Counted from the stretch's first letter, positions 27,101-33,895 are shown. The stretch: 55,085 bases of DNA from Pelomonas sp041914785 (GCA_041914785.1 JAYSCT010000010.1:1-55085); one strand, 5' to 3'. Numbers and translations are program-made. The notes: generated from the sequence alone by a model not told the origin.

Positions 27101-30100
27101 GAACGTCGGCACGGCCAAGGCCGTCACGGCGGCCGACACGCTGGGCGGCAACGACGCCGGCAACTACGCGCTGACACAGCCCACCGGCCTCACGGCCGAC
27201 ATCACGCCCAAGGCCCTGACCGTCACCGGCACCACCGTCGCCAGCAAGGTCTACGACGGCCTGGCCGCCGCGTCGCTCAGCGGCGGAAGCCTGGTGGGCG
27301 TCGTCGGCGGCGACACCGTCACGCTGACGCAGCTCGGCAGCTTTGCGGACCGCAACGTCGGCACGGCCAAGGTCGTCACGGCCGCCGACACGCTGGGCGG
27401 CAGCGGTGCCGGCAACTACACGCTGACCCAGCCCACCGGCCTCACCGCCGACATCACGCCCAAGGCGCTGACCGTCACCGGCACCGCCGTGGCCAGCAAG
27501 GTCTACGACGGCCTGCAGCTGGCCTCGCTGAGTGGCGGCAGCCTCGTCGGCGTCGTCGGCAGCGACACCGTCACGCTGACCCAGGCCGGCAGCTTCGTCG
27601 ACAAGAACGTGGGCACCGCCAAGGCCGTCGCCGCCGCCGACACGCTGGGCGGCACCGACGCCGGCAACTACGCGCTGACGCAGCCCACGGGCCTCGCGGC
27701 CGACATCACGCCCAAGGCAGTGACCGTCACCGGCACCGTGGTGGCGAACAAGGTCTACGACGGCCTCACCACCGCGTCGCTCAGCGGCGGCAGCCTGGTG
27801 GGCGTCGTCGGCGGCGACACCGTCACGCTGACGCAGCTGGGCAGCTTCGCCGACAAGAACGTCGGCACGGCCAAGGCCGTCACGGCCGCCGACACGCTGG
27901 GTGGCACCGATGCCGGCAACTACAGCCTCACGCAGCCCGCCGGCCTCACCGCCGACATCACGCCCAAGGCGCTGAGCGTCACCGGCACCGCGGTGGCCAA
28001 CAAGGTCTACGACGGCCTCACCACCGTCTCCCTCAGCGGCGGCAGCCTGGTGGGCGTCGTCGGCGGCGACACCGTCACGCTGACGCAGCTGGGCAGCTTT
28101 GCCGACAGGAACGCGGGCACGGCCAAGGCCGTCACGGCCGCAGACACGCTGGGCGGCGCCGACGCCGGCAACTACAGCCTCACGCAGCCCACCGGGTTGA
28201 CGGCCGACATCACGCCCAAGGCGCTGACGGTCACCGGCACCACGGTGGCCAGCAAGGTCTACGACGGCCTGACCGCCGCCGCGCTCAGTGGCGGCAGCCT
28301 GGTGGGCGTCGTCGGCGGCGACACCGTCACGCTGACGCAGCTGGGCAGCTTCGCCGACAAGAACGTCGGCACGGCCAAGGCCGTCACCGCGGCCGACACG
28401 CTGGGCGGCGCGGATGCCGGCAACTACAGCCTCGTGCAACCCACGGGCCTGAGCACCGACATCACGCCCAAGGCGCTGACCGTCAGCGGCACGACGGTGG
28501 CCGACAAGGTCTACGACGGCACGCTGGCCGCCCCGCTGGTGGGCGGCAGCCTGGTCGGCCTGGTCATGGGCGACACCGTGACGCTGACCGAGCTGGGCAG
28601 CTTTGCCAGCAAGAACGTCGGCAGCGGCAAGGCCGTCACGGCCGCCAGCACGCTGGGCGGCATGGACGCCGGCAACTACGCGCTGGTGCAGCCCGGCGGG
28701 CTGAGCGGCAACGTGACGCCCAAGTCGGTCACGGTGACGGGCACGCGCGTGGCCGACAAGACCTACGACGGCAGCACCGCCGCCACGCTGCTGGGTGGCA
28801 GCCTGGTGGGCCTGGTCGGTGGCGACGCGGTCACGCTGGTCGAGGCCGGCCAGTTCAGCGACCGCAACGCCGGCGCGGCCAAGGCCGTCACCGCCACCAA
28901 CTCGCTGAGCGGCAACGACGCGGGCAACTACGCCATCGTGCAGCCCACGGGCCTGTTCGCCAGCGTCGGCTCGCGCACCGTCACCGTCGCCGGCACCGTG
29001 GTGGGCGACAAGGTCTACGACGGCACGACGACGGCCCAGCTCAGCGGCGGCAGCCTGGTGGGCGTCGTCGGCGACGACGACGTGGCGCTGGCGCAGACCG
29101 GCCAGTTCGTCGACAAGAACGTCGGCACGGGCAAGGTCGTCACCGCCAGCGGCACGCTGACCGGGGCGGCCGCCGGCAACTACGCCGTCAGCCAGCCCAC
29201 CGACCTGCGCGCGTCCATCACACCGCGCCCGCTGACCGTCATCGCCGACGACCAGCGCAAGACCTACGGCGACGCCGAGCCCGCGCTGACCTACCGGCTC
29301 GGCGGTCAGGGCCTGGCCACCGGCGACACCGCCGCCGGCAGCCTGGCCGGGCAGCTCGCCACGGCCAGCGGCGCCGAGGCGAGCGCCGGCAGCCACGCGA
29401 TCACGCTGGGCACGCTCAGCGTGGACGCCAACTACCGCATCACCAGCTTCGTGCCCGCCACGCTGACCGTGGACAAGGCGCCGCTGACGCTGACGCTGGG
29501 CTCGCCCACCAAGGTCTACGGCGCCGCCGACCCCACGCCCGGCTGGAGCGTCGACACCACGCAGCTGCGCTACGGCGAGGCCGCCGCCGCCGTCGTGCAG
29601 CTGGGCAGCGTCTCCCTGCCCACCGGCGCCCAGGCGACGGCCGGCACCCACGCCATCACCGGCCAGGCCAGCGCGGCCAACTACGAGGTCAGCGTGCGCA
29701 ACGGCGTGCTGACCGTGACGCCGGCGCCGCTGACCGTGCGCGCCGACGACAAGGCCAAGACCGCCGGCGAGCAGGACCCGGTGCTGACCTGGTCGCTGGA
29801 CCCCGCCCAGCTGCGCTACCAGGACAGCGCCGACGTGGTGCAGAACGTGACGCTGACGGCGCCCACCGGCGCGGGCACGCCGCCTGGCAGCTACGCCATT
29901 CAGGTGACGGGCGCGACGGCGCAGAACTACACGCTGACGCTGGTGGACGGCGTGCTGACCGTGAAGCCCTCGCCCGCGGTCAAGTCCGAGAACCTGCAGG
30001 CCCAGGTCACCGAGCCGCCGCGCATGACGCTGGTCTACACCTCTGTCACGCAGCCCATCGCCGCGGCGCCGCTGCCGCCGGCCGGCAGCAGCGGCATGGG

Positions 30101-30536
30101 CCAGGCCGGCTCGGTGACGGTGCTGGGCGGTGGCGTCGCCGGCGAAGCGCCGACGCTGGCGCAGCTGCCGGCGCTGGGCGCTGCCGTCGACGGGCCGGCG
30201 CCCGCACCGCTGCCGTCACCGGGCGCCGCAACCCCGGTCGCGCGGCTGGCCGTCGTGCTGCCGCTCCTGCAGGTGCAGGGCAGCGAAATGATGCAGGGCA
30301 TCGTGACATCGCGCCTGTTCAGCCCGCCTGCGGGCAGCCAGGTCACCTACACGGCGCGGCTCGCCAACGGCAGCCCGCTGCCGGCCTGGCTGCGTTTCGA
30401 CGGCCAGACCGGCCGGCTGGAGGGCACACCGCCGGCGGGCGTCGGCGACGTGGAGGTGCAGATCACCGCGCAGACGGCCGACGGCCAGAGTGCCACGGCC
30501 AGGCTGCGCGTCAACAACCCGCGGGCACGCCGCTGA
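18192..30536 (+). CDS. Giant TpsA exoprotein: haemagglutination-activity TPS domain, FG-GAP-like repeats, YDG array, MBG and Ig-like domains
   Basis: A 4114-residue secreted protein. Residues 1-60 are an extended signal peptide (ESPR, MNRAFRLVWNEAAGAYVAVAE, then a hydrophobic core to about ALAQA). The TPS domain follows with NPNG at 150-153 in VLVNPNGIVFGQGAQ, the hallmark for TpsB recognition. Residues about 570-1960 contain some 15 FG-GAP-like repeats, about 2000-2640 a beta-helix-like passenger, 2641-2838 two long YDG units, 2839-3678 ten 84-residue YDG units, 3679-3927 three MBG-type units, and about 4049-4110 an Ig-like domain (WLRFDGQTGRLEGTPP). GAGG at 18182-18185 supports the ATG at 18192 over the internal Met at 18216. 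No VENN motif, toxin domain or immunity gene follows, so an adhesin or matrix protein is likelier than a CDI toxin. Confidence 0.93.
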   Translation: MKHRGPGSMNRAFRLVWNEAAGAYVAVAELSRSRGKGRAGGASALAGVVLAGASLAALAQATPPPVTALPTGGTVTQGQAQLAQNGARLDISQGSDKAVINWQSFNIGAQAQVNFQQPGASSVALNRVVGADMSQIFGRLSSNGRVVLVNPNGIVFGQGAQVDVGGLVASTLSLADEDFMAGRMRFTRGAAAGSVSNQGRLTAAEGGHVALLAPEVRNEGVVSARLGTVALAGGDVVTLNFDGARLLGVKVEPSTLGTLIENRQALVAEGGQVILAAGAARQLMQQAVAGSSGASQLLEQDGVLRLVANTGSISAQGGQVTVSAGNVELSGEIAARDGGRIQLQADYVGQSGRLDVSSAQGAGGTVQVQAETVVQTAQAVVAADGGTRGGRIAVTGSTGSTGAEAGSVLYSSARLSALGGSGRGGDIDLSAASLQLRAATLDASGADGGRLRIGGGFHGADADLGNATTVGINASTVLRADAAGARGDGGQVVVWSDAKTLFAAGLSARGGSQAGAGGQAEVSGKQELVFQGLADLSSRDGRPGQLLLDPRNILVDNASAALATLAMSDPTPGSNNGFGSTVSVLGNGNVVVTAPRANTGGTTSTGAAYLFNSQTGALLANLRGTNAGDRVGSGGIKVLGNGNYLVLSPDYGTISNRTVTSYDSQDSDGTGASPAASRAYALLDNTTASAGAITWQSLAGSGSHTVGSGNSLVGSTANVDSLTRYTYSGLTVNNAGAVTVTANDRVGGTDMLDAGGNNVVRPGTTFTELTDGNLAIGVPTWFNGRGAVVWMNASNGQLAGGASGGAISASTALVGSTPNRTEALVSAAASDSSKKVYVLGQRTAQNPLYTPVDLERFASASLPYQYSDGGTNRRTTTPGAAGDMVGQLITPLPGGSYVINSPLWSNGGTAYVGAVTWGASGGAVGTIGTGNSLVGSSAYDFVGSSGIKTVGSSGQNYVVVSPYWSGNGNAAAGRFLENNPNGAVTWVDGSNGQPFGAGSAGAAVSASNSRIGGAGDGIGSYSLGDTLPYSSYDYNGSTLITTSTTRKVGAISGGVRVLSNGNYLIDATSWSSGAGAVGFGDGALGAAGVASSSNSLVGSTAADQVGQFIVELAGGNYAVVSPNWDNGASVNAGAVTWGNGTTGRTGAVGSGNSLVGSDAYEAVGSGGVQAVGATGGNGLRTNYIVLSPQWGNRSSSAQSTVAYGAVTWVDGSNGQPFGAGSTGAAVSASNSLVGNHAGDYVGSVHYGDTRSGNYNSSGNGVYYTSVGNWDALLTASVSVLSDGNYVVRSPGWDSGKGAATLGTGGTGLAGTISASNSLVGAVSDVTSVSTTNQTRGGVSWTDVTTYLTTTGDHVGLLGGALNGGSYLVVSPFWGSGKGAITWLGSGNSTGTVSSSNSLVGNTADTFNNANHTAITAVGDRLGTLATTAWVTPTVSSGTVSGSAASTTTIRPVGPYVGTATTATYGSNYSVPQPQSLSVQPDGYGGVYTGFLLNVTPIYQQLSNGNVLVASPNWNNTGAAQAGAVTWINGSNGQLAGGASGGVLSASNSLVGSHAGDYIGFRLPIDGVTELTNGNFVLSNSQWWSERGAVTWGSGTAGVTGTISASNSLVGSTGSASVQQTTANQKLLGMTDYADYINRYIEGKGFNYDWPDRVTTMDGDRVGYGGVKALADGNAVVASPFWGSIAAWDQYSAPASKGAASWINGSNGQLKDGSAGGAVSAANSLVGAVAGDAVSYSAFIDPNSTLHFAYGGITTLAGGRYAVASPWWSNGTATGAGAVTFGDTGGVAGTVSASNSLVGSSAGDHIGMATSLYDSYLGVSSVVSGVVAVTANGQTNYVVRSANWTNTADRSGGGAGAGAITWVNGTTGRAYGESSTGATVSASNSLVGNAAGDGVGANFVTLTRNGTATGDLLFMSALDYCGIDGYGAVTLLSGAQGAAGQVGWRNSILGLAQSGLGQNTSTASAGTLTSDIQVALLPTAVTSAERVAYRPLIWAAPNGTSGKNSSQLFAATLVDESASGGSIVTPVHNAGGANWNGNRFVPDGSGYTASGGSTSSGLLGFSANPSTDIVITPSAITGMLNAGTSVTLQANNDIRVARAIGASAGGAGGNLTLEAGRSVYVDANITTDNGNLSVIANQGAAQGVVDANCSSCVSEIVQRAGTTLDAGTGQLAITLKKSVDKTSNAAGDIVLDDLRGASITVTNAGLNASSQGRGVRFQSGAVIGSSGTSSLVFHVGGYTAQGGGLLLAGDTQLVGANGGTLQVAAADPTLTAALGATNAGFGILSSQIGAVIQQSTGFTDLKFGRADQTGVTAVAAMDFTQASMKRGGATLDADVSLLGGSGGTTLLGALTSGAATDRRLTLKADGGTLSLGSATLTASTGVLELSSGTAGTVTQGGSGTLNVNQLLLTGTGTTTLTGSGNAVGTVAGQLGSGTLKNAASTLTVGTVDGIDGLAFTTGGTLQAAGASSDVVLNKALSTGSGDLVVAAGRNFVNNLATDTGLSVGSGRYLVYSTSPSGTTEGMSSYNKKYNLTYSSVPGSGNWFVYSIAPTLTVSVGAGSSITYGDSGSAPGVNITGFIDGDTQGSATTGSLNFTSSGYVPSSAGYQPVGTYTVNLTGQGSFASSLGYQITVNTGSSSFTVNPKAINVGGLTAANKVYDGTTSAQVSGVAAISGGGATSNDGKALNGDDVYITGSASGAFADRHAGTGKSVTLGGLTLGGSDAANYTISAGSVLADITPKALTTSGLSVAASRAYNGVVAATPLGTAALLAAETAGSGSTADGKPYSLDTVSISGTATATYNSSQVAQASQVQFGGLTLSGANAGNYTLPLGTQAATITPKALTVTGTAVSNKVYDGLTTASLSGGSLVGVVGGDNVTLTQLGSFADKSAGTAKPVTAADTLGGTDAGNYSLTQPTGLTADITPKALTVTGTTVANKVYDGLTTASLGGGSLVGVIGGDTVTLTQLGSFADKNVGTAKAVTAADTLGGNDAGNYALTQPTGLTADITPKALTVTGTTVASKVYDGLAAASLSGGSLVGVVGGDTVTLTQLGSFADRNVGTAKVVTAADTLGGSGAGNYTLTQPTGLTADITPKALTVTGTAVASKVYDGLQLASLSGGSLVGVVGSDTVTLTQAGSFVDKNVGTAKAVAAADTLGGTDAGNYALTQPTGLAADITPKAVTVTGTVVANKVYDGLTTASLSGGSLVGVVGGDTVTLTQLGSFADKNVGTAKAVTAADTLGGTDAGNYSLTQPAGLTADITPKALSVTGTAVANKVYDGLTTVSLSGGSLVGVVGGDTVTLTQLGSFADRNAGTAKAVTAADTLGGADAGNYSLTQPTGLTADITPKALTVTGTTVASKVYDGLTAAALSGGSLVGVVGGDTVTLTQLGSFADKNVGTAKAVTAADTLGGADAGNYSLVQPTGLSTDITPKALTVSGTTVADKVYDGTLAAPLVGGSLVGLVMGDTVTLTELGSFASKNVGSGKAVTAASTLGGMDAGNYALVQPGGLSGNVTPKSVTVTGTRVADKTYDGSTAATLLGGSLVGLVGGDAVTLVEAGQFSDRNAGAAKAVTATNSLSGNDAGNYAIVQPTGLFASVGSRTVTVAGTVVGDKVYDGTTTAQLSGGSLVGVVGDDDVALAQTGQFVDKNVGTGKVVTASGTLTGAAAGNYAVSQPTDLRASITPRPLTVIADDQRKTYGDAEPALTYRLGGQGLATGDTAAGSLAGQLATASGAEASAGSHAITLGTLSVDANYRITSFVPATLTVDKAPLTLTLGSPTKVYGAADPTPGWSVDTTQLRYGEAAAAVVQLGSVSLPTGAQATAGTHAITGQASAANYEVSVRNGVLTVTPAPLTVRADDKAKTAGEQDPVLTWSLDPAQLRYQDSADVVQNVTLTAPTGAGTPPGSYAIQVTGATAQNYTLTLVDGVLTVKPSPAVKSENLQAQVTEPPRMTLVYTSVTQPIAAAPLPPAGSSGMGQAGSVTVLGGGVAGEAPTLAQLPALGAAVDGPAPAPLPSPGAATPVARLAVVLPLLQVQGSEMMQGIVTSRLFSPPAGSQVTYTARLANGSPLPAWLRFDGQTGRLEGTPPAGVGDVEVQITAQTADGQSATARLRVNNPRARR
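19900..24060 (+). repeat. FG-GAP-like repeat region inside tpsA
   Basis: About 15 imperfect units of roughly 60-115 residues. Each has a core like SASNSLVGSHAGDYVG, then NGNYVVxSPxW and GAVTWGNG. The first units (GFGSTVSVLGNGNVVVTAP, then NAGDRVGSGGIKVLGNGNY) look most like integrin-type FG-GAP blades, which build beta-propellers. Units are divergent in length and sequence, unlike the later YDG array, so this part appears older. Fold assignment is inference. Confidence 0.7.
26706..29225 (+). repeat. Ten tandem 252-bp YDG repeats inside tpsA
   Basis: Ten exact-length 84-codon units, each starting at a K/R-(A/S/T)-(L/V)-(T/S)-V codon run (26706, 26958, 27210 and so on) and containing KVYDG, GGSLVGVVGGDTVTLTQL, DAGNY and DITPK. 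Units 1-7 are very similar at DNA level; units 8-10 diverge (for example KTYDGSTAATLLGGSLVGLV). Two longer, older units (26112-26705) precede and three MBG units follow. Unit number is likely to vary between strains. Confidence 0.92.
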
Positions 30537-30540
30537 CGGC

Positions 30541-30554
30541 GGCCCGGCCGGGCC
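30541..30554. terminator. Palindrome between convergent tpsA and ABC gene, possible bidirectional terminator
   Basis: GGCCCGGCCGGGCC is a perfect 14-base palindrome filling most of the 21-base gap between two convergent stops. There is no U-tract on either side, so a terminator role is only suggested by position. Confidence 0.3.
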
Positions 30555-30557
30555 GGC

Positions 30558-32252
30558 TCAGCGCGGGCCGGCCGGGTCGTCGGGCGGCGTCTTCGCCAGC
30601 GTCCAGCGCCCGCCGCCGGTCAGCTTGAGGACGCGGCGATGAAAGCCCGCCACGGCGGCGCGGTGGGCGATGCTGATCAGCGTGGTGCCGCGCTCGCGCA
30701 GCCGCTCGTACAGGCGCTGCTGGTTGGCGTCGTCCAGCGCACTGGTGGCCTCGTCCAGGATGGCCACCGGCGGCGCGTGCACCAGCAGCCGTGCGAAGGC
30801 CAGCCGCTGCTGCTCGCCGCCGCTGAGCAGCTTCTCCCAGTCTTCCTTGCGGTCCAGCCCCGCGGGGGTGTCGGCCAGGTGGCGCAGCTGCACCTCGTCC
30901 AGCACCTTCAGCAGCGCCGCGTCGTCGCGGTCGGCATGGGTGCGCGGGTAGATGAGCTGGCTGCGCAGCGTGCCGGATTGCAGGTAGGGGCGCTGCGGCA
31001 GGAAGAACACGTCTTCCTGCGGCGGGTGCTCGATGCGGCCGCCCCCCTGCGTCCACAGCCCGGCGATGGCGCGCAGCAGCGAGCTCTTGCCGCAGCCGCT
31101 GGCGCCCGTGATCAGCAGCGACTCGCCGGCGGGCACGCTCAGCGACAGGTCCTTCACCAGCACGCGGTCGCTGCCCGGCGCGGTCACCGTCACGTTGGAC
31201 AGCTTCAGCTCCCGCGCCGGCTGCAGCGCGATGCCCGCGGCGGGCGGCGTCTCCTGCAGCTTCTGCGCCATCACGTGCAGCCGGTCGATGCCGGCCACGA
31301 AGCGCGACAGGCTCTCGAAGTTCTCGACGATGACGGACACGGCGCTCAGCACCGCGGCAAAGGCGCCGCCGGCCTGCACCGCCTGGCCCACCTCCAGCTC
31401 GCCCGCCAGCACCTGCCCGGCCAGCACGACAAACGGCACCAGCAGGCTGAGCTGGCTGAACGAGCGCTGGAACAGGTTCAGCAGGAACTGCGCGCGGATC
31501 ATCTTCTTCGTGTTCAGCAGCGCGGCGCGCAGGCGCTGGTCCAGCTGGTGGCGCTCCTGCTGCTCGCCGCGGTAGAACGCGATGGACTCGGCGTTCTCGC
31601 GCAGCCGCATGAGCCGGAAGCGGAAATCCGCCTCGCGCTTGAGCTGCCAGAAGTTCAGCCGGATCAGCGGCCGCCCGAACAGCCCGATGGACAGCAGCGT
31701 GCCCAGCAGCGCGTAGGCGATGAGGAAGCCCACCAGCATCTTCGACAGCCCCCACAGCACGGCGCTGAACGCCACCAGCTGCATCGCCGAGCCGAGCAGG
31801 ATGAGCAGGAAGTTCAGCGACCGGCCGGTGAAGGTGTTGACGTCGTCGGCGATGCGCTGGTCGGGGTTGTCCACGCCGGCCAGGCGGAAGTAGGCGCGGT
31901 CGCCGAGGTAGGCGTCCAGGAAGCGGTGCGTGAGCCAGCGCCGCCAGTCGTTGGCATAGGCGTCCCGCGACGCGTAGTACAGCGCGTAGACGGGCACGGC
32001 GATGCCCACCACCCACAGCATGCCGCGCACGGCGGCCCAGAAGCGGTCCTCGTCCCGCGCGGCCAGGGCCGAGGTCAGCTCGCCGGTCTTCTCGTTGACG
32101 AGCACGGCCAGCTGCGTGTCCAGCAGCATCAGCGCGATGAGGCCTACCAGCACAGCCCAGGCGACGCGCCGGCGGTCACCGGTCCAGTACGGCTTGGCCA
32201 CCACCAGGAAGCGGCGCCAGGCGGAAGCGTTGTCGGCGGGCGTGGAGCTCAT
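30558..32252 (-). CDS. SbmA/YddA-type ABC transporter (fused permease and ATPase)
   Basis: A 564-residue half-transporter. The N-terminal membrane domain (TMs starting at VAWAVLVGLIALMLLDTQLAV near 30, MLWVVGIAVPVYALYYAS, LLILLGSAMQLVAFSAVLWGL, MLVGFLIAYALLGTLLSIGL) contains VDNPDQRIADDVNTFT, a signature shared by the SbmA/BacA and peroxisomal ABCD families. The ATPase domain has Walker A GASGCGKSSLLRAIAGLW, signature LSGGEQQRLAFARLL, Walker B VAILDEATSAL and H-loop ISIAHR. Members work as homodimers; substrates range from acyl-CoAs to peptides, and none can be assigned here. It is convergent with tpsA (21-base gap), so it is not part of the two-partner system. Confidence 0.9.
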   Translation of the reverse strand: MSSTPADNASAWRRFLVVAKPYWTGDRRRVAWAVLVGLIALMLLDTQLAVLVNEKTGELTSALAARDEDRFWAAVRGMLWVVGIAVPVYALYYASRDAYANDWRRWLTHRFLDAYLGDRAYFRLAGVDNPDQRIADDVNTFTGRSLNFLLILLGSAMQLVAFSAVLWGLSKMLVGFLIAYALLGTLLSIGLFGRPLIRLNFWQLKREADFRFRLMRLRENAESIAFYRGEQQERHQLDQRLRAALLNTKKMIRAQFLLNLFQRSFSQLSLLVPFVVLAGQVLAGELEVGQAVQAGGAFAAVLSAVSVIVENFESLSRFVAGIDRLHVMAQKLQETPPAAGIALQPARELKLSNVTVTAPGSDRVLVKDLSLSVPAGESLLITGASGCGKSSLLRAIAGLWTQGGGRIEHPPQEDVFFLPQRPYLQSGTLRSQLIYPRTHADRDDAALLKVLDEVQLRHLADTPAGLDRKEDWEKLLSGGEQQRLAFARLLVHAPPVAILDEATSALDDANQQRLYERLRERGTTLISIAHRAAVAGFHRRVLKLTGGGRWTLAKTPPDDPAGPR

Positions 32253-32333
32253 GGCGCAGGCGGGCAGGGGGGCATGCCGCCAGCCTAGGGGCGCCTCGGT
32301 GGCGCCGGTGTCGGACGCCGCGCCGGTGTGCGG

Positions 32334-32801
32334 TCAGCCCAGCGCCGCGGCCAGCGCCGCCTGCAGCAGGTGGCGGTGATTGCAGGCGGTCTCGCCGTCC
32401 ATCGTGTCGGCCAGCCGGCGCAGCGGGTGGTCGGCATCGGCCATGCCGTCGAACACCGGCACGCCGGCATGGCGGCCCAGCTCGCGCAGCTCGGCCTGCG
32501 GCAGGCCCTGGCATTCGATCGCGTCGTAGAGCTGGCCCAGCAGCGAGGCCAGGTTGCGTGCATGCCGGTCGCCCAGGCCGCTGGCGCGCACGCGGGCGAC
32601 CTGCGCGCCCAGCTCGGTGGCCGCCCGCACGAAGATGGTCGCGGCCGGGCCGTCGAGGTCGTCGCTGAGCAGCGCCAGCCGCTTGCCGCGCAGCAGCGGG
32701 GGCAGGCCGGCCTCGCTGGCGGCGGCGCGCTTGAGGCGCACGGCATCGGCAACCAGCGCGAGGCCGTTGTCGGCAGACCAGGGTGAGGCGTGGGGCAGCA
32801 T
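32334..32801 (-). CDS. Ornithine-carbamoyltransferase-like N-terminal-domain protein, probably non-catalytic
   Basis: A 155-residue protein aligned by eye to the carbamoyl-phosphate domain of ornithine/aspartate carbamoyltransferases. LRGKRLALLSDDLDGPAATI corresponds to the LKGKTLALIFEKPSTRTRVS region, LYDAIECQGLPQAELRELGR to the YVDAIMIRT...ELAKYA segment, and VPVFDGMADADHPLRRLADT to VPVINGLTDLHHPCQALADL. The catalytic STRTR is replaced by DDLDGP and HPCQ by HPLR, and the second domain is absent. So catalysis is unlikely and a regulatory or ligand-binding role is inferred. It is divergent from the Crp/Fnr gene and shares with it an intergenic region containing an Fnr-like box. Confidence 0.65.
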   Translation of the reverse strand: MLPHASPWSADNGLALVADAVRLKRAAASEAGLPPLLRGKRLALLSDDLDGPAATIFVRAATELGAQVARVRASGLGDRHARNLASLLGQLYDAIECQGLPQAELRELGRHAGVPVFDGMADADHPLRRLADTMDGETACNHRHLLQAALAAALG

Positions 32802-32838
32802 GGCGGCCGCAGGCTAAGCGGTCGCCGCCGCGCCGGGT

Positions 32839-32852
32839 CTGACGAAGATCAA
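32839..32852. promoter_or_regulatory. Fnr-like box upstream of the Crp/Fnr gene
   Basis: CTGAC-N4-ATCAA matches the Fnr/Anr consensus TTGAT-N4-ATCAA at eight of ten positions, with one perfect half-site. It lies between the divergent OTCase-like and Crp/Fnr genes, so it could mediate autoregulation. Confidence 0.35.
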
Positions 32853-32976
32853 GCCGGGCACCGCGTTTACACGCCGTTTACCGAGTGTTGCCGAACGCTG
32901 CCGATCGTTGTCGGGCGGTTGTCGGCTGCTTCCTAAGCTCCTGTCCATCGAATCTGCTTCCCCAGGAGCCCCCGCC

Positions 32977-33735
32977 ATGATGACCGCCACCTCCACCGCC
33001 AGCACCCGCGCCCCGTCTGCCCCCCAGGCCGCGGGCCGGCACGACGTGGCCGAGCGCATCGCCGGCACGCTGCAGCTGCTGCAGGACCATGTCGCCATCA
33101 CGCGCCGCATCGTGCGGGCGGGCGACAGCGTCTACGAGGCCGGCGAGCGCTTCGGCATGCTTCACGTCATCAACTCGGGCTTCTTCAAGACCATCAACCT
33201 CGCCGCCGATGGCCGCGAGCAGGTCGTGGGCCTGCACTTCAAGGGCGACTGGCTGGGCTTCGACGGCATCGCCGCCGGCCAGTATGGCTGCGACGCCGTG
33301 GCGCTGGACACGGGCGAGGTCTGGAGCATCCGCTACGACGCGCTGCTGGCCGCCTGCACCCGCCACCCGCAGCTGCTGGGCGCGCTGCACCAGGCAATGA
33401 GCCGCGAGATCACGCGCGACCGCGACTCGCTGCTGAGCCTGTGCACGCTGTCCGCCGACGCCCGCGTGGCCGAGTTCCTGCGCTACTGGGCCGACGCGAT
33501 GGCGCAGCGCGGGCTGCGCTGCGACCAGATCACGCTGCGCATGACGCGCGCCGAGATCGGCAACTACCTGGGCATGACGCTGGAGACCGTCAGCCGCGCG
33601 ATGTCGCGCCTGTCGCGCGAGCAGCTGATCGCCTTCCCCGAGCGCGGCCGCCGCGACGTGCAGATCCCCGACGTGCAGGCGCTGGGCGCCTACGTGCAGC
33701 GCAGCCTGGCGCCGGCCAGCACGACGCTGCAGTAA
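32977..33735 (+). CDS. Crp/Fnr-family transcriptional regulator
   Basis: A 252-residue regulator: an N-terminal cyclic-nucleotide-binding-type beta roll (GDSVYEAGERFGMLHVINSGFFKTI, then GREQVVGLHFKGDWLGFDGI), a dimerisation helix, and a HTH with RMTRAEIGNYLGMTLETVSR. The recognition helix E-X-X-S-R pattern (LETVSR) is that of Fnr rather than Crp. The N-terminal cysteine cluster of true Fnr is absent, leaving a single Cys near GCDAV, so oxygen sensing through a 4Fe-4S cluster is unlikely; FixK/Dnr-type or other sensing is possible. AGGAG at 32964-32968 fixes the start at 32977 rather than the upstream in-frame codon. It probably binds TTGAT-N4-ATCAA-like sites such as those at 32839, 36655 and 39991. 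Confidence 0.93.
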   Translation: MMTATSTASTRAPSAPQAAGRHDVAERIAGTLQLLQDHVAITRRIVRAGDSVYEAGERFGMLHVINSGFFKTINLAADGREQVVGLHFKGDWLGFDGIAAGQYGCDAVALDTGEVWSIRYDALLAACTRHPQLLGALHQAMSREITRDRDSLLSLCTLSADARVAEFLRYWADAMAQRGLRCDQITLRMTRAEIGNYLGMTLETVSRAMSRLSREQLIAFPERGRRDVQIPDVQALGAYVQRSLAPASTTLQ

Positions 33736-33755
33736 GCCGCGCAGCACCTTGGCCC

Positions 33756-33895
33756 TTCGGGCCGAGCGCCGGGCCGCCCCAAGCCGGCCCGTTCAGGCGA
33801 CGTGCTGGCGGCTCGATGCCGCGAGCGTCGCCGTCCCCCCCCGGGGGACCGGCTGGGCTGGCCCGCGTTCAGCGCGGCAAGCCCGGGCGAGGGGC
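33756..33895 (-). repeat. Dispersed 3'-end repeat, copy B (overlapping the kinase 3' end)
   Basis: Same element as copy A with the core GGGCCGAGCGCCGGGCCG and AAGCCGGCCCG on the plus strand, then the GTCCCC-rich hairpin and the GGGCGAGGGGC tail. It fills the gap between the convergent Crp/Fnr and kinase genes, and its tail encodes the last residues (APRPGLPR) and stop of the kinase. Confidence 0.85.

Noticed and set aside
26706..29225. Tandem repeats considered as a CRISPR array
   Set aside because: The units are 252 bp, contiguous, in frame with tpsA and vary like protein repeats; there are no short palindromic repeats with unique spacers.
16470..29651. Very long open frames antisense to tpsA and tpsB (for example 16470-20303, 20751-24272 and 25242-29651 on the minus strand)
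   Set aside because: They mirror the repeats of tpsA, are built of Ala, Gly, Arg, Val and Asp in low-complexity runs, have no domain or secretion features, and are expected in GC-rich DNA opposite a real gene.
18192..30536. tpsA considered as a contact-dependent inhibition (CdiA) toxin
   Set aside because: There is no VENN motif or toxin-like C-terminal domain, and no small immunity gene follows; the convergent ABC gene begins 21 bases later.
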